A DNA stretch of 64,000 nucleotides from Trematomus loennbergii (lineage: Eukaryota; Chordata; Actinopteri; Perciformes; Nototheniidae): assembly GCA_012861695.1 (NCBI GenBank), contig JAAOOA010000056.1, forward strand, positions 8,593,207 to 8,657,206, read 5' to 3'. Position 1 is the first letter of the stretch, and each line of letters begins with the position of its first letter. The notes beneath the pieces are model-generated. The model was not told the origin of the DNA. It ran no database searches and saw nothing but the letters and a program-made list of their open reading frames with translations. The translations under genes were made by a program, and so were the position numbers. Below are positions 36,412-48,256 of this stretch, one piece after another.

Positions 36412-39400
36412 TTAAACCTTCTCCATCTTCTCCAGTTTCTCCAAAGCAGTGACAAACACCAGGTGGTCCTCTGGAGACTTGCCGTGGGTCTTGCTGAGAT
36501 GCAGTTTGACTGCGTGTTTGCTGACGAATGTCCGATTGCAAAGTCTGCACTGATACACGGAGCTTGTTTCGTCCTCTGCCGTGGTCAATGCTGACAGGGG
36601 CCTGCCGAATGTCATTTTGTCTGTGATCACCTTTGAGGCAGCCTGCTGCTCCCGAAGGTGCTCCGTTGACAGTTTGGACAGGTCCTTCAAGCTGAAGCCC
36701 AGGTGAGTCTCCAGGTGGCCGATGTAGGCGGAGGGAGTCCTGTACTGGGAGGCACAGTCACCACAGAGGAACACAGGCTGGCATGAGTCCATGTTCTTGA
36801 GAAACTTGGTGCCCCCAGTCCGTCTCAGCTGGTACTTGACGTTAGCCAGCCAATGGGATATGGTGGTCATGGAGAGGCCTGTGAACTTACAGATGTGGAC
36901 CCTTTCCTGAGGGCCTAGGTCAGTCATGGCGAAGCGGCCCTCTGAGGTCTCCCTTAGGCTGGACACAAACTGTGCCTGGAGGATGAGGAGGTGCTGGGGA
37001 TTCCAGTTGGATTGCCTTCCTTTCCTCTTCTGCACTGGGGAGAGGTCCTCTAGGGCGTCCTCAAAAGCACTGCCGTCTGCATCTGACTTCTCTGAGATGG
37101 AGGAAGGGGTTGAAGATTTGGGCGTCAGTCTCCCCGTGAGGTTCTTTACCATGTCGGAAATGTCCATCAGAGCATTCTCTCTCAGAGGAGAGGAGACTGA
37201 GTCAGGGAGGGAAATTAGGGGTTTGTTACCATTTACACTACTGTTGGTCAAGAGCCCGCTGCTGCTGTTGTTGTTGTTGTTGTTGTTATTATTGTTGCTG
37301 TTACTGGTGGCCTTACTTTTACTCAGGTCAATGGGCTGGTCACTGCTCTCATACAGCGGATAGTGGTTGATGGGCTCAGTGGGTTTGCCCTGAGGAGTTG
37401 TTTTGAACGCTGGCTTATCCATCATGCTGTTGCTGATTTTGTAAAGCATAGATAGTGGGTCTCCAGCTGGGCTTACTGGTTTGGAGGCTTTACCCAGGTG
37501 TGTGTTCATGATTGACTGGAGTGCACTGAGAGGGTTGATGAAGGGACTTTCCAGTGAGTGATCGGTGATGATGCCAAGACAGTTGCCATTAGTTACTGGG
37601 GATTGGCACATCTCTGAGCCATTCTTCGAATGGTTGTTGTGGCCGTCGACTAGGCTCTCTTTGGGCTCCTTCTTGCAGATGAGCTCTGAGTCTACACTTC
37701 CTGGGCTGCTACTTCTCATACCCGATGGTTTACCTACAGATAGGTCATTTGGAGATGTTAATTGTTCTCTCTGCTCTCTCAGTGCAGGAGAGGGGGATTT
37801 GACTAACGATGGGGGCCGGCATCGTTCAATGCTCACCATCTTCTCCTCCTTTTCCTTCTTCACATTGGAAGCTTTCCCTGTCACTTTTTCTACAAGCTCC
37901 TCCATGGCACTGACATTGCTCCTGAGGGGGGTAGGGGAGGAAGGGCTCCGAGGCGAGTGGATGATTGAGTTTGGGTTAATCACAAGGCCTCGTAGCCCAC
38001 CTGCGAACATTGGCTGCATCTGCATACTCTGGACCATTGGAGGTAGAATGGTAGAAGAGTTTTCATGCCATGCAGCTGGTATGCTGCATGAATGCTAGGG
38101 TAGCCCCCCCATGTGGGCGTGCCTGTCTGGGCCTTGCTGATGGCACTAGATACTGTGTTCTCAAGGGATTTAAGAATATCTAAACCCCCTTTTGGCGCCT
38201 CCTCTAGATCTTCTTCTCTAAGGTATTTATAAGATGTGCCGTCATTGTTAGATTTCTCAACTGAGTCATCTCTCTCCTCCTTGATTTTTCTCTCCATTGG
38301 CTCCCCACCTTCAGACCTTTCATCCTCGCCTCCTTCTCTCTTTTCCTCTGAGCATGTAGAGAGGGCAGGGGACACTGGCTGGGACTTTACCCCACTGGGA
38401 ACAGGGAGTCTGGTGGTGGTCGGTGGCAGTGGGATAGACTGAATCTTCTCTTCCACCACCGGATCAAAAACCAGCTGTTTGCCCTTTTTGGATGCAGCAT
38501 TTGTAACCTTCAAAAAGTGACCAGTAACCATCATGTGGGCAGTCAGCTGTTGGAGTGTATCATGAGAGCTCCCGCACTCCATGCATTTGAGGATCTGGGC
38601 TTTACGAGCTTCGAACTGCCATGTGTAGCTGGCACCATTCTGGTAGCCGTAGCGGTTGTTTGGCGTAACGTAGGGGTTACCTGCGGATTTTGTGCCAACA
38701 TCCCCAAGAGATACACTACCACCACCAACACTACTAGCATGGATAGAGTCTGGCGAGCATGGGGACACTATAGCATCATGGAGAGCTCGTTTTTTAGCTG
38801 AAGAAGACATCAGCTTTGTGGCCAAGGCTGGCATCGGTTCTTTGAGAGGCACTTTCTGGTAATGCTTGGTCTTGATCATATGAACACTGAGATCTTGAAG
38901 AGACTCAAACGAGTGGCCACAGTACATGCACTTCAGCACCTTTTGAGCATCTTCTTTTCCCTCCATCTCCATCAGGGAGCGCTTACGTGGTTTGGACCAG
39001 CGCTTTCCCTGATCCTCCTCTTTGTCCTTGTTGTCATCTCGATAGTGGCCCGTCTCATTCATGTGGACTGTTAAACCCACCAGTGTGTCATAGGCACCGC
39101 TGCAGTCTTTGCAACGGAACTTGCTTGCACCAGTGAAAACAGAGCCATACAGTTTGTTGTTCTGCCGGTAGAGCTGCACTGTGCTGAAGAGGCTGGGCTC
39201 TGGCAAAAGGTGGTAGGGGTTCTGTTGAAAAGTTTTGGCAAGCGCTGCCTGGTGCCAGTCGTAGGCCACACCGCTACCATTGCTTGCCCCACCACTGTGT
39301 GCACTGTTGCTGCTAACAGAGCTAGACGCTGTGCCATTAGTGTTGCCACTTGCGCTGCCTGTGTGGTTCACAGTAGCGTTGGAGCTCCTGCCATTATGGT

Positions 39401-39917
39401 GACTGCTAGTCATGTTGACCCCGCTGCTCTTGTTTGTGGTCGTGGTTAAGGAGACAGAAGGGGCAGGTTCCGGAGTAGTGATGGCACTATTGACACTGCC
39501 GGCTGCAGCAGGCTTAGATTTCATTAAGTCCATTGTGATGCTAGACCAAGAGGCATCTGAGATGAGGTTTGCATAGACGGCTTTCATCTGTGCCAGGCTA
39601 TCCTGGAAAGACAGGCCGTTGTCGGGGCGGATGGGTAAAGTCGTGACTTCCCTCTCCTGACCGTCCCTGGAAGAGGTGCTCTTAAAGTCTGTCAGCCGGT
39701 CGCTGGTGTCGCTGAGCGGGGACCCGTATCCAGCATCAGGTTAGTGCCATTGCTGAGCGAGAGTCTCTGTAGCTAGGTGGCTGGCCTCCATCCACATCTT
39801 CTTCTTCCTCGTTGCACAGAAACTCATTGTCCTGGCCGTCTAATGAGAGGCCGTCGTCCTGCAGGTGCTCTTCTTCATTGTGTTCGCCTGGCTTATTCTC
39901 GTCTTCGGGCGCGTACG
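36412..39917 (-). CDS. tshz1: tshz1 large 3' coding exon (teashirt zinc finger homeobox 1), three apparent 1-base frame breaks
   Basis: Nuclear transcription factor of the Teashirt family; vertebrate members act mainly as repressors in developmental patterning (family knowledge). The exon opens after a pyrimidine-rich tract and CAG acceptor (intron ends at 39918) and stops at TAA 36412-36414. In order it encodes an acidic N-terminus (about 39770-39917), a Ser/Thr/Asn-rich stretch (about 39265-39480), C2H2 fingers at about 39040-39120, 38854-38940 and 38506-38597 (FRCKDC, LKCMYC, LKCMEC), a PIDLS CtBP-type motif at 37321-37335, an Asn tract, an atypical homeodomain at about 36822-37035 (HWLANVKYQLRR), and fingers at about 36690-36778 and 36460-36556. 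MKAVYANL, QFEARKAQILKCMECGSS and MEELVEKVTGK fit Tshz1 better than Tshz2/3. Frame changes occur near 39759, 39740 and 38050; content reads on across each, so I infer an intact gene of about 1,180 residues, somewhat longer than mammalian TSHZ1. A real disruption is not excluded. Confidence 0.93.
37267..37296 (-). repeat. Asn-coding trinucleotide tract in tshz1
   Basis: Ten consecutive Asn codons (AAC with two AAT) follow the PIDLSKSK motif, then several Ser codons. Mammalian TSHZ1 as I know it lacks a long Asn tract here, so this is probably a fish or lineage-specific expansion lying in a disordered linker between the CtBP-type motif and the homeodomain. Mixed AAC/AAT codons suggest it is moderately old. 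Confidence 0.85.
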
Positions 39918-39945
39918 CTGGAGAGAAAGACAGAAAGAAGAGAGG
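39918..39945 (-). other. tshz1: 3' splice site of the tshz1 intron
   Basis: Reading the minus strand, a pyrimidine run ending TCTTTCTCTCCAG abuts the sequence encoding YAPEDE. The exon starts with CG, so the split codon takes its first base from the upstream exon. This matches the Teashirt family layout, in which a very short first coding exon (Met-Pro-Arg-Arg-Lys type) is joined to one huge exon whose first residues are Ala-Tyr. The site is directly visible; its use is inferred from the family structure. Confidence 0.8.
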
Positions 39946-40676
39946 AAAAAAGAGGTCAGCTCAATGAAATAAAAGATTTACAGCACACCAACAGGACCAC
40001 TATCAAATAACACGGGATGAATACTCAACGAGGGGAAATGTAGGCTTTAACTCTCATTGAATGTTAGTGTGTGTATGCATGCATGCATTTGTGTGTATTT
40101 CACACACATGTGGCTCTGAAAGCCAGTGGTGAAAAAAGCCTCCAAGGGAAAAATAAATCACTGAGCTTCTGACAGTTGTCCTTTTCCTTCCCAACTCCCT
40201 ATTCCTCCACACATGCCTCATGTTCCCCCGGAAATGACTGGCTGTTTGGCCTTGTTAGCCAGCTGCATGCTTGCATGTTTAACTCCCCCATTTCTCCTTC
40301 TTTCTCTCTTCCTAAAGCTTTATTACCTTTCACTCATCTAGTCAGTGGAGTTCAGCTCCTCACAATATCACGTTACACAACTGATCGGAGAGCGAAAGAA
40401 ACAAAACACTAATTTGGAGATATCACAGCTTTTTTACTATCCCACTATGATTAGCTGAAGGTCATTTTTATTTGAGCTCATAAGCAGGAACTAACAAAAC
40501 AATGGTCCTTAGATTCTGAATGCAACAATGATTGCTGAAGAAAGGAGTCTGGGGTGTTTTGAAAAATGCTACAAATGCTTTACAAAAAGACAGATTAAAA
40601 GAGGAAAGGGAACTAAACAAGGCTGAGATGTAACAGGTTTACCAGTAAAATAGGCAAATAAGATAGAAGGCTACAC

Positions 40677-40678
<2 letters not shown>

Positions 40679-40752
<74 letters not shown>

Positions 40753-40758
40753 TGTGTT
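40679..40758 (+). repeat. (TG)n microsatellite
   Basis: About 80 bp, almost pure TG with a single TATG variant near the right end. Unlike most other arrays here, it has no single-base dropout. Confidence 0.95.
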
Positions 40759-41798
40759 TGCATGCTAGCGAATGCACAGCAAGCATCAGTAAGTGGAGAG
40801 GCAGGAGGTGGTTAGGGGAGAACAAGTGAATGAAAAGTAAATGTGGGGAGAAAGAAAAAGTGAGCAGGAGGTGTTGGGTTTGGTGGGCGGGGAGAGGGGA
40901 GAGGGGATTTCAAGAGAAAAGGGAGAAAGACGAGAGAGAGGGTGAGGGAGGCAGGGAGACAGGAAAGACGGCCCCCTAGCTTCTTCCTTTATCTCCTTCC
41001 TGCATGGTGAGATGTGTGTCCTAGATGCCAGTATCAGTCTCTCCTGATGAAACAGATGTGCTGTCAGCTTCAAACGGCACGCTAACCTGTCATATCATAA
41101 TCTAAGTGGACATAATACCTGATAATATACACTGGCAACATTTACTGCTGCCTGAGAGGAGAAGGGTGGAGGAGGTGGGGGAGGTGAGCAGCTGCACCGT
41201 CGACTGTGACTGCGTGGTGATGTGCGTGTGAGTGCCTATTTTGCGGATGGCGTTTGCCCGCATGCTCTCGCCTCCCAATGCCTATGTAATGTCTGCTCAT
41301 ACATGTTTGCTCTTACGGTGCGAAAAACCTGAACCCACAGACCATAATATTGCCTATAAGTCTGCTGTGTGCTACTGATACACCCCTTCTCCAAATGAGC
41401 AACACACTCCCCTAACGCCTGACAGGATTTCAGTGAAATGAGAGCACTACAGGAGAACCTGGCTGCGCTTCAATCCCACTGACAGACGGAGACGGAGACA
41501 GTTTCTAAAACTCCTGAAAATCCCTAACACAGCAGATTAGCATTATGTGCTGTACTCTCTACAACACATCTGCAGAGTGGCTTCTGTTACAGTGCCTTCC
41601 CCCCTAGCTAACCCGCTTCTAGAAAAGGAGGCTATCAATACATATCAGCCATTTAATATACAAAGCATCCTGCAGAACGGCTATATTCTTCACAAGCCCA
41701 CACGAACAGTGCAAACATACAGTAGGAATTACCTCTGTGAGTCAGTCCACGGCTACAGCCAAAAAATAGCTAAACCCCAATAGTTGGCAGTGCTTAGT

Positions 41799-41833
41799 AC
41801 ACACACACACACACACACACTCATACACACACA
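41799..41833 (+). repeat. short (CA)n microsatellite
   Basis: AC repeat of about 22 bp, a TCAT interruption, then ACACACACA. Confidence 0.85.
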
Positions 41834-42239
41834 GGGAGACAGCAGAATGAGAACAGCAGATCAGAAATATCACTGGGTGAGTGACAAAACACAGACTGCA
41901 GCAGGGCGGGGCTACGAACTGAGCAGGTCGCCAGGGAACCCTTTGACGATCCCTGTCAATCAATGCCTGTCCTGCCATGTTGTCATGGAAACAACAAAGA
42001 GGGAGATATCAAAAGCACAAAGACAAAAGACTGGCAGAGACCGACATCTGTAAAAATCACAGGCAGCAAGTGGACTGTTTCGCAAACCATAAATGTAAAA
42101 CGTTAGTGATGAAACGTGAGTCTGAAATAAATTATCATCTTGTTTGAGACGCCGCATCTATCCTGACATGATGCTCAAATCTGAAGCGTGAGGAAGGGGG
42201 AAATATTTGGTTCAATCAGTGCAACTTGAAGATGTGTGA

Positions 42240-42480
42240 TTCTGAGTGGCGGCCAGATTAAGCCCCTTCTCCCGTCCTGGACGCGCATATGCGGAGCAAC
42301 ACCAGCAGCAAGGGGCGGGCTCGGGGAAGGGGCAGGGCTGGCGCGCCGTCCCTGGTGGTTTGGTTTGCCGAGTGGGTGATGGCTGTGAGCAGGGCCATCT
42401 GCACGGGCGCCAAAGCGCCTGTCACTTTTGCTCGGGGACGTGCCGCCATCAAGGAGACAGGCGGCAGCGTGGCCAGGATA
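42240..42480. promoter_or_regulatory. CpG-rich block in the tshz1 intron or upstream region
   Basis: About 240 bp with many CpG, GGGGCGGGCTCGGGG (Sp1-like), GGCGCGCC and GGGCGCCAAAGCGCC, standing out from its neighbours. It could be a CpG-island promoter or alternative first exon, but no Teashirt-type start codon context is visible. A plus-strand frame of 127 codons spans it without recognised similarity. Confidence 0.35.
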
Positions 42481-45400
42481 GCACTGCAGACTCTCTGTCA
42501 GAAGCAGCAGCGATCAAGCCCGCCACCAGCCACGCCAGATCACCAACAACACACACCGAGGAAGCAGGAATTAGCATCCAACTGTATCACTGATCTCCCA
42601 ATGCCTACACATATGGTTACACTGTTAACAAATAGGGAACCAAAATATGTTAAGTCGGAGAAGGGTTTCTAGGATCCCCTTTGGATGTGTTGAAGAGCCT
42701 TTTAAAATATGCATTATGCAAACATTGATTGACATTTACATACACATATTAAGTGTGTATCTTTTCTCATCTGTTTTTTCTAAAGTAATGTCATTGATGG
42801 ACTTACAGTAAGTGCGCATGAAGCACCCTTGATTCTGATTTGTACCCTATATGTAAAGATTAAAGAATGCGAGATGTCATTACAGATTTCAATCAGGTTT
42901 GTTGAGTTCTCAGAGATCAGACCATGGCTAAGTAAATCCAATTGCCCCTTTGATATTATGTTTTTTTCTAATGAAAAGCCTGTGGTGAACGCCCAGCCTC
43001 AACACAACACTGGGACTCACTTTGGGACAACATGATCGACCCTAAGCGCAGATCATCTCGAAAACTTCTCCCTCGCTGACACGCGGCTCAACTTTGGGTA
43101 CGACTTGATTCTTGTAAACGGTACCAAAGGAAACACGACCCTCGGACACGTCAGCCTTTGGTAAGGATCGAAGCAGAAACATATCACTCCGTTTCAAAAC
43201 TTTGCTATCCGTCTCCGCCCTGCCAATTTTTGTTTAGTTTTTTTGTCTTCACACTTTGCTTTGCTGAGAGTCTGCTGGTTGTTAAATCAATAAAACTCTC
43301 TGTCAGGCGCGCGGAGCCTCACCATTTGGCTGATGTCAAAGCCAACAAACCAGATAGAAAGGCAGAGAGGCAATGAAACGAGAGAGAGGGGGAAAAGAAG
43401 GGGATGATACCAGTCAGCTTGCCCCCCAACACCAGCCCCATTTCTCCAACACCCCTCCTTCTATTTATTTACACACATTTCTTTATTTATTTGATGTGAG
43501 TTTGGGAAGAGGGGGCAATCACGGCAGTCATTTGCGGCACTAATGTCCAATCACGGGCCCCTTCACTCATGTGATTTAAGCAGTGTAGGAGTGTGTTCGC
43601 AGCAGAGAATGGTGGGGTGTGTGTGGTGGTGGTGCAGGGGGGGGGGGGGGGGACAGAGGCCGTTTAGGCCGGCCCCTAATAGGAAACTGGCAGTCTTATT
43701 CCTTCCCCAGATTCTGTTTGTCACCCGCTCTCCATTACGTGCCTCTCAACCCTGATGGCTTTGGACAGGAGCTGATCAAAAAGCCATCGCTTGACCTACA
43801 CGCCGTGGCAGAACGAGACTCGCGCCCTGCACAGGCAGAGTGGGAGAGAGGGAGATGAGATAGACGAGATGGGGGGGGGGGGAGGCTGAGGGAGGGGTGT
43901 ATGTCAGCATTATGTGCGGAGAGGAGAAAGAGTGCGGTGGCAGGAGGAGGGGAGGATGTAGGAGGAGGGAAAAATACGGGGAAGGGGGGGGGTGATAGCT
44001 CTCGGACCGGGACAAGAGGGCTGTAAATAAAATGACATTATTATTTCCTCTGTCCGTCATGTAGAAAAGCCAATTATGGTAATGCTGCTGCCGGCGTGTC
44101 AGAAGGAATGCTGGGATGTGCTTCCCGTGAAGCAGCTAACATGAGAGCAATGCCCTGATCAGGAACACAGGCCTCAGTCTGACAAGAGATGGTACAGATA
44201 GGGAGAAGAAGAGAGGGGGAAACGAAAGAGAAAGAGATATGAGGCAAATAACAAAGCTGCATCTGGGCCTTGTTTTTCAACACAGATATTAAGCCGTCTG
44301 CAGGAGTCTACGATAACAGCTGAAACTGAAGTGTTATTTTCACCATTAACCTGATATCAACCTGATCCTAATTGATCCTAGACACATATTCAAAAAAGTT
44401 GCATTAAGTTGTGGAGATCTGTCTTCATTTTGTGAACACTCATGGAAACAAAAGACGAGGTATGACGTACAGAATCTTACTTCTCTAGCTCCGAAATGAT
44501 TGAGGAGGCCTCCTAACCTATAAAGAAAAAGCGATCAACCTGAAAAGTTCAGGAGTTCATGAATTATACTCCGTCACACCTCAAAACTTGACGTGATGAA
44601 TTATGCAAAGACAACGGTGGCGAGAGAGCCGGATATTGAGGGTGAAGGCGATCATTTACTTTGGGAGCTAATTCGTTCTCATCTCCTCTCAGGCTTCTCC
44701 AGGTATCCCGTTCTTAAAATTCCTCCTACGCTTGATAGGAGGGGGCTCTCCTTAAAACAATTCCTCAGCTATTACTTTCTCCCTTCACTTCCCTCCATCA
44801 CCCCCCCCCCCCCCCCACTCTTTCTCTTTTTCTCCCACCCTCCTCCTCTCTCCAGCCCTTGCTCATATGCCCACATGAGCCCCTCCCAAGCGGAATAATG
44901 GGAGCATATGGCCTAGGCAGCACCTACAGGGCCTTAAATAACTGCTGCAGCATTCCAGCTCGCTGTACCAATTTATCTCTCATCCCCCTCCCCTCCCCCA
45001 CTCCCATTTTCAAAACACTTCTAGCCTGAGTTGAGCTCGGCAGACAGCGGCGGATGGGACATGTTGTTCTTGAGACACATAGCTACATAATGGACTGATG
45101 TGGAAAAGTGGTGTGAATGTGAATAAGTGCTGTGCAAACAGGATTAGCGGTGTATTTCTGTATTATTGATATTCATTGAGTCAACCAGCAGCTTTCCCGG
45201 TGATCGTTTGCGCCGGCGGCTCATGCAAACACTTCAAGTCATGGTGAGTTACAGTTGGCCAGTAGCATTATGTAAAGCCAAAGCACTAGAGAGTAGTTTG
45301 TTAGTGTGTTTTGCTTTGTAAGCAGGATGGCAAAGTTGGATAGCCTTACAGTCTGTGTTCCATATCAAGACAACTACGGAAAGAGATGGGACAACATCTT

Positions 45401-46508
45401 CTCCAACTTTGAGAGACCGTGCTGAAGGCCGGGCACAATCGCAAGCTTTTTTGGACAGTATTGTCTTCTAAATAGTTGCTTGACAACTATATTATTGTCA
45501 TTTAAGGACCATTTTTCTCAATCATCAATCAATGAACTAATCAATCAATGAAAAATAAATGTCTGTGACAATTGCACCATATTAGAATACAATAAACACA
45601 TGTTTATACAAACATAAGCTGAAGTAAAAAATCTACAATTAAAGTCCTTGTAGCCACAGGGACACAGCGTCTTGGGTAAAGGACAAAATGGTAATATAAT
45701 AGGATGAATATGTATCAGAGATTAGAACTCAGATATAAAAAATCGATGATAGGGCTCTGTATAAAAGAATGGCACAAATATATAGAGGATATTTATATTC
45801 TCGCATCGTGGTTGTTAAAATGTTGATGTCTAATGTAAAAAGACATGTATGTAAACAAAATATCGTGTTCAGCAAAAATGCTCAAGAGCATATCCATATA
45901 TGATACAATAAGTCTATACTGTAGAAATGATTGATGCAGTACCCAAATATCATACAAAAGGTCGAAAAACCTAATTTTTGAAACAGGTCTACTGTCACCA
46001 AAGTGGTTCAAATTCAATGTCTTTTTAGCCAACGCTGTTTTATTGTCCTTTTTGGGAAACATATTGATCATCCGCTTGCTTCAGTACAAGGCCCTTTTAA
46101 ATAAAAGAATCAGAATTAGCCAACACCATGGATTGTTGTGCAGCACCATCGCTCTGGGGTCAGAGGTCAGGCAGGTAACCGGTGCTAAGCTAGTTCAGGT
46201 CACGCTCTCATGTACAAATGTCAATATGTCCCAATGACATCCTTTCATCGACCTCTATCTGATGAGTATGATGTATGGATTGAAGGGAGGCCTATGTGGA
46301 AGTACTTGTGCATGATGTGATTGTGTACAATCGTACAATTGTGTGTGTATATGGGGAGGGGGGGTAAGTGAAAGAGAGTGTGAAAGGTGCTGCTGTTTTA
46401 TTTATAGAGCAAGCGCTATTTATACCATACTCAAAGATCAGTCCGGAGGAGCGGCTAGTGGGCCACAGCCAAGATCACTCTCCATTACTGTGCATGCAAA
46501 AAAAGTCT

Positions 46509-46561
46509 CTCACACACACAAACAGATACACACACACAAACAGATACACACACACACACAC
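46509..46561 (+). repeat. compound CA / CAAACAGATA repeat
   Basis: ACACACAAACAGATACACAC occurs as two tandem units within a CA tract. Confidence 0.85.
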
Positions 46562-46702
46562 GATTTACTGAAGCTGGGGCTGCAATTGCAATCGTAACTG
46601 AGTTTTACACATGCATGCAGTAACAACACTGGAAGACATTTACAGTATATCCAGCCGTTTGCTAGTTGTTGAAGGAGTGGGTGAGGGTGGGGGTGGGGGG
46701 GC

Positions 46703-46723
46703 CGGGGGGGGGGGGGGGGGGGG
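46703..46723 (+). repeat. long poly-G run
   Basis: About 20 consecutive G after GGGTGGGGGGGCC. Similar shorter runs of 12-17 G or C occur at about 43637, 43871, 44801, 54258 and 62160. Run lengths from any sequencing method are unreliable here. Confidence 0.85.
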
Positions 46724-46964
46724 CTCCACACTGACAGACTGAGTGTTCTTCATGGAGTACAGCAGGGTTTAACATGCTGGGGATCAATACGGTGAACCAG
46801 CGCCGATCGATTGCAATTCATCTGGCTTTTCTTATTTTTTTTTCAAATTTCATTCTCACCCACTCACACGGCGCACTGGGCCTCTCCTGCGAGGCAATAC
46901 ATAAATAAACATACACACATTATGCATACACATAAACTCAACAACACTTACACACACCTGAGTG

Positions 46965-47120
46965 GCTGGAACGATTGCACCCTATGTGCAAACGCCGGGT
47001 TCAATAAACCTGTATGGAATTTATTTATTTTTATTGAGCATATCAGCCCATCCTGGTCTTCTCTCTGCATAACAAGGCCTGTATAATTAAACCATAAATT
47101 TCAGCGCGCTCCTTTAATTA
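46965..47120. promoter_or_regulatory. candidate conserved non-coding element
   Basis: Unique block with TGTATAATTAAACCATAAAT, CCTTTAATTACCACAGACA and a CGCCGGGTTCAATAAACC stretch. High density of TAATTA homeodomain sites. Function is inferred. Confidence 0.33.
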
Positions 47121-47584
47121 CCACAGACAATGTCAGGAGGGCAGCAGAGTAAACAAATGGCTTTGAAGTGAGCAAGAAGAAAAAAACGCTTCGACACAGC
47201 AGTGGAGAAGCTGTTCATTTTGGTTGGGGATGTTGTTGCACTTGAAAAGGATGAAATGTTCAAAAGAGTGTACGTGCACGGGGAGTACAGTGTGCTTTTC
47301 TCCCCCTCCTGTCTTTTCCAAGAATGCTTTTGAGGGATGCAGCAGAGTGAATGGAGGAGAGCAGAGTGTATCGCTGCGAGCATGACGATGTGCCAATGTG
47401 TATATTTGGATTGCGACGACTAATAAAGTTAGGAAGTGTTTGCATTTGTTTTTCCTGAACACACATAATCTAAATTATTGGAAGTTGTGTCCCTCTTGAC
47501 CGTGCCTGGAGACATCAGGTGTGTCCTATACAGTATATATGTGTTGTGTGTGTATTTAGGTCAATGTCAACACGCAGACCTGCT

Positions 47585-47725
47585 TCCCAGCAGAGCTTAG
47601 CTAATTACACAAGAGCCCCGAAGGCCACTTTAGAACAGGTTAGCTAATTAACAAACAGGCTGATGCAGATTAATTGAGAGGGTTCCTAATCTTCACCCTA
47701 AACGCAATGACAAACGCTAACTGGC
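47585..47725. promoter_or_regulatory. candidate conserved non-coding element with repeated AGCTAATTA
   Basis: CTTAGCTAATTACACAAG and GTTAGCTAATTAACAAACAG are near-duplicate homeodomain-site clusters about 50 bp apart, followed by GATTAATTGAGAGG. Non-repetitive elsewhere. Function is inferred. Confidence 0.38.
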
Positions 47726-48216
47726 GCTAAAGCCCGGTATGGAGAGCCGAAATTGGAGGTTGTATTTACACTCGTCACGTACGCTCATATGGACGTGTGG
47801 CTTATATCCAGCTGCCTTTTTTTTATGGATCTGCCAAGCCAATAAAACTTCTGTGAAACTACTTGGATGCAAACACGAGAAAGAGACTCTTTCATCAGCC
47901 GCCTTTGTAAGCTGTTCGCAATCCAAAACATTGTATTCTTTAATTAGTTTGGTGAATAGCTCTTTGGTTTTATTCCATTTTTTTATTATTATCATCAAGT
48001 TTGCAAGACACAGAAGTGAATAATTGTGTTATTGGTGGTAATTTGATCTATTTAGATCTAACTATGATATTTGTTTACTTTTGCATACTCATGTCAACAT
48101 ACAAATTATAATGTTTTCTTGTACAAGACAAACTGGTGATGATAGTGTCCTGCACTTTTTAGATGTTAGTATGTTCCCTTAACGGAGTGTTAAGACTATA
48201 TGTTTGCAGTTGACCT

Positions 48217-48256
48217 TTTGTGTGTGCGTGTGCGTGTGCGTGTGGTGTGTGTGTGG
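48217..48256 (+). repeat. (GTGTGC)n / (TG)n microsatellite
   Basis: Three tandem GTGTGC-type hexamers followed by TGTGGTGTGTGTG. Confidence 0.85.

Noticed and set aside
38037..38060. A short intron or genuine two-gene arrangement at the mid-exon tshz1 break
   Set aside because: The two frames overlap with no room for splice sites, and family content continues directly across; a one-base loss is simpler.
36926..39449. Plus-strand frames opposite tshz1, including a 177-codon frame at 37565-38098
   Set aside because: They are antisense shadows of the conserved tshz1 exon; the poly-Leu run is the complement of the Asn tract.
42289..42672. 127-codon plus-strand frame in the CpG-rich block
   Set aside because: Arg/Gly/Ala-rich composition follows from GC content; no domain and no splice partner seen.
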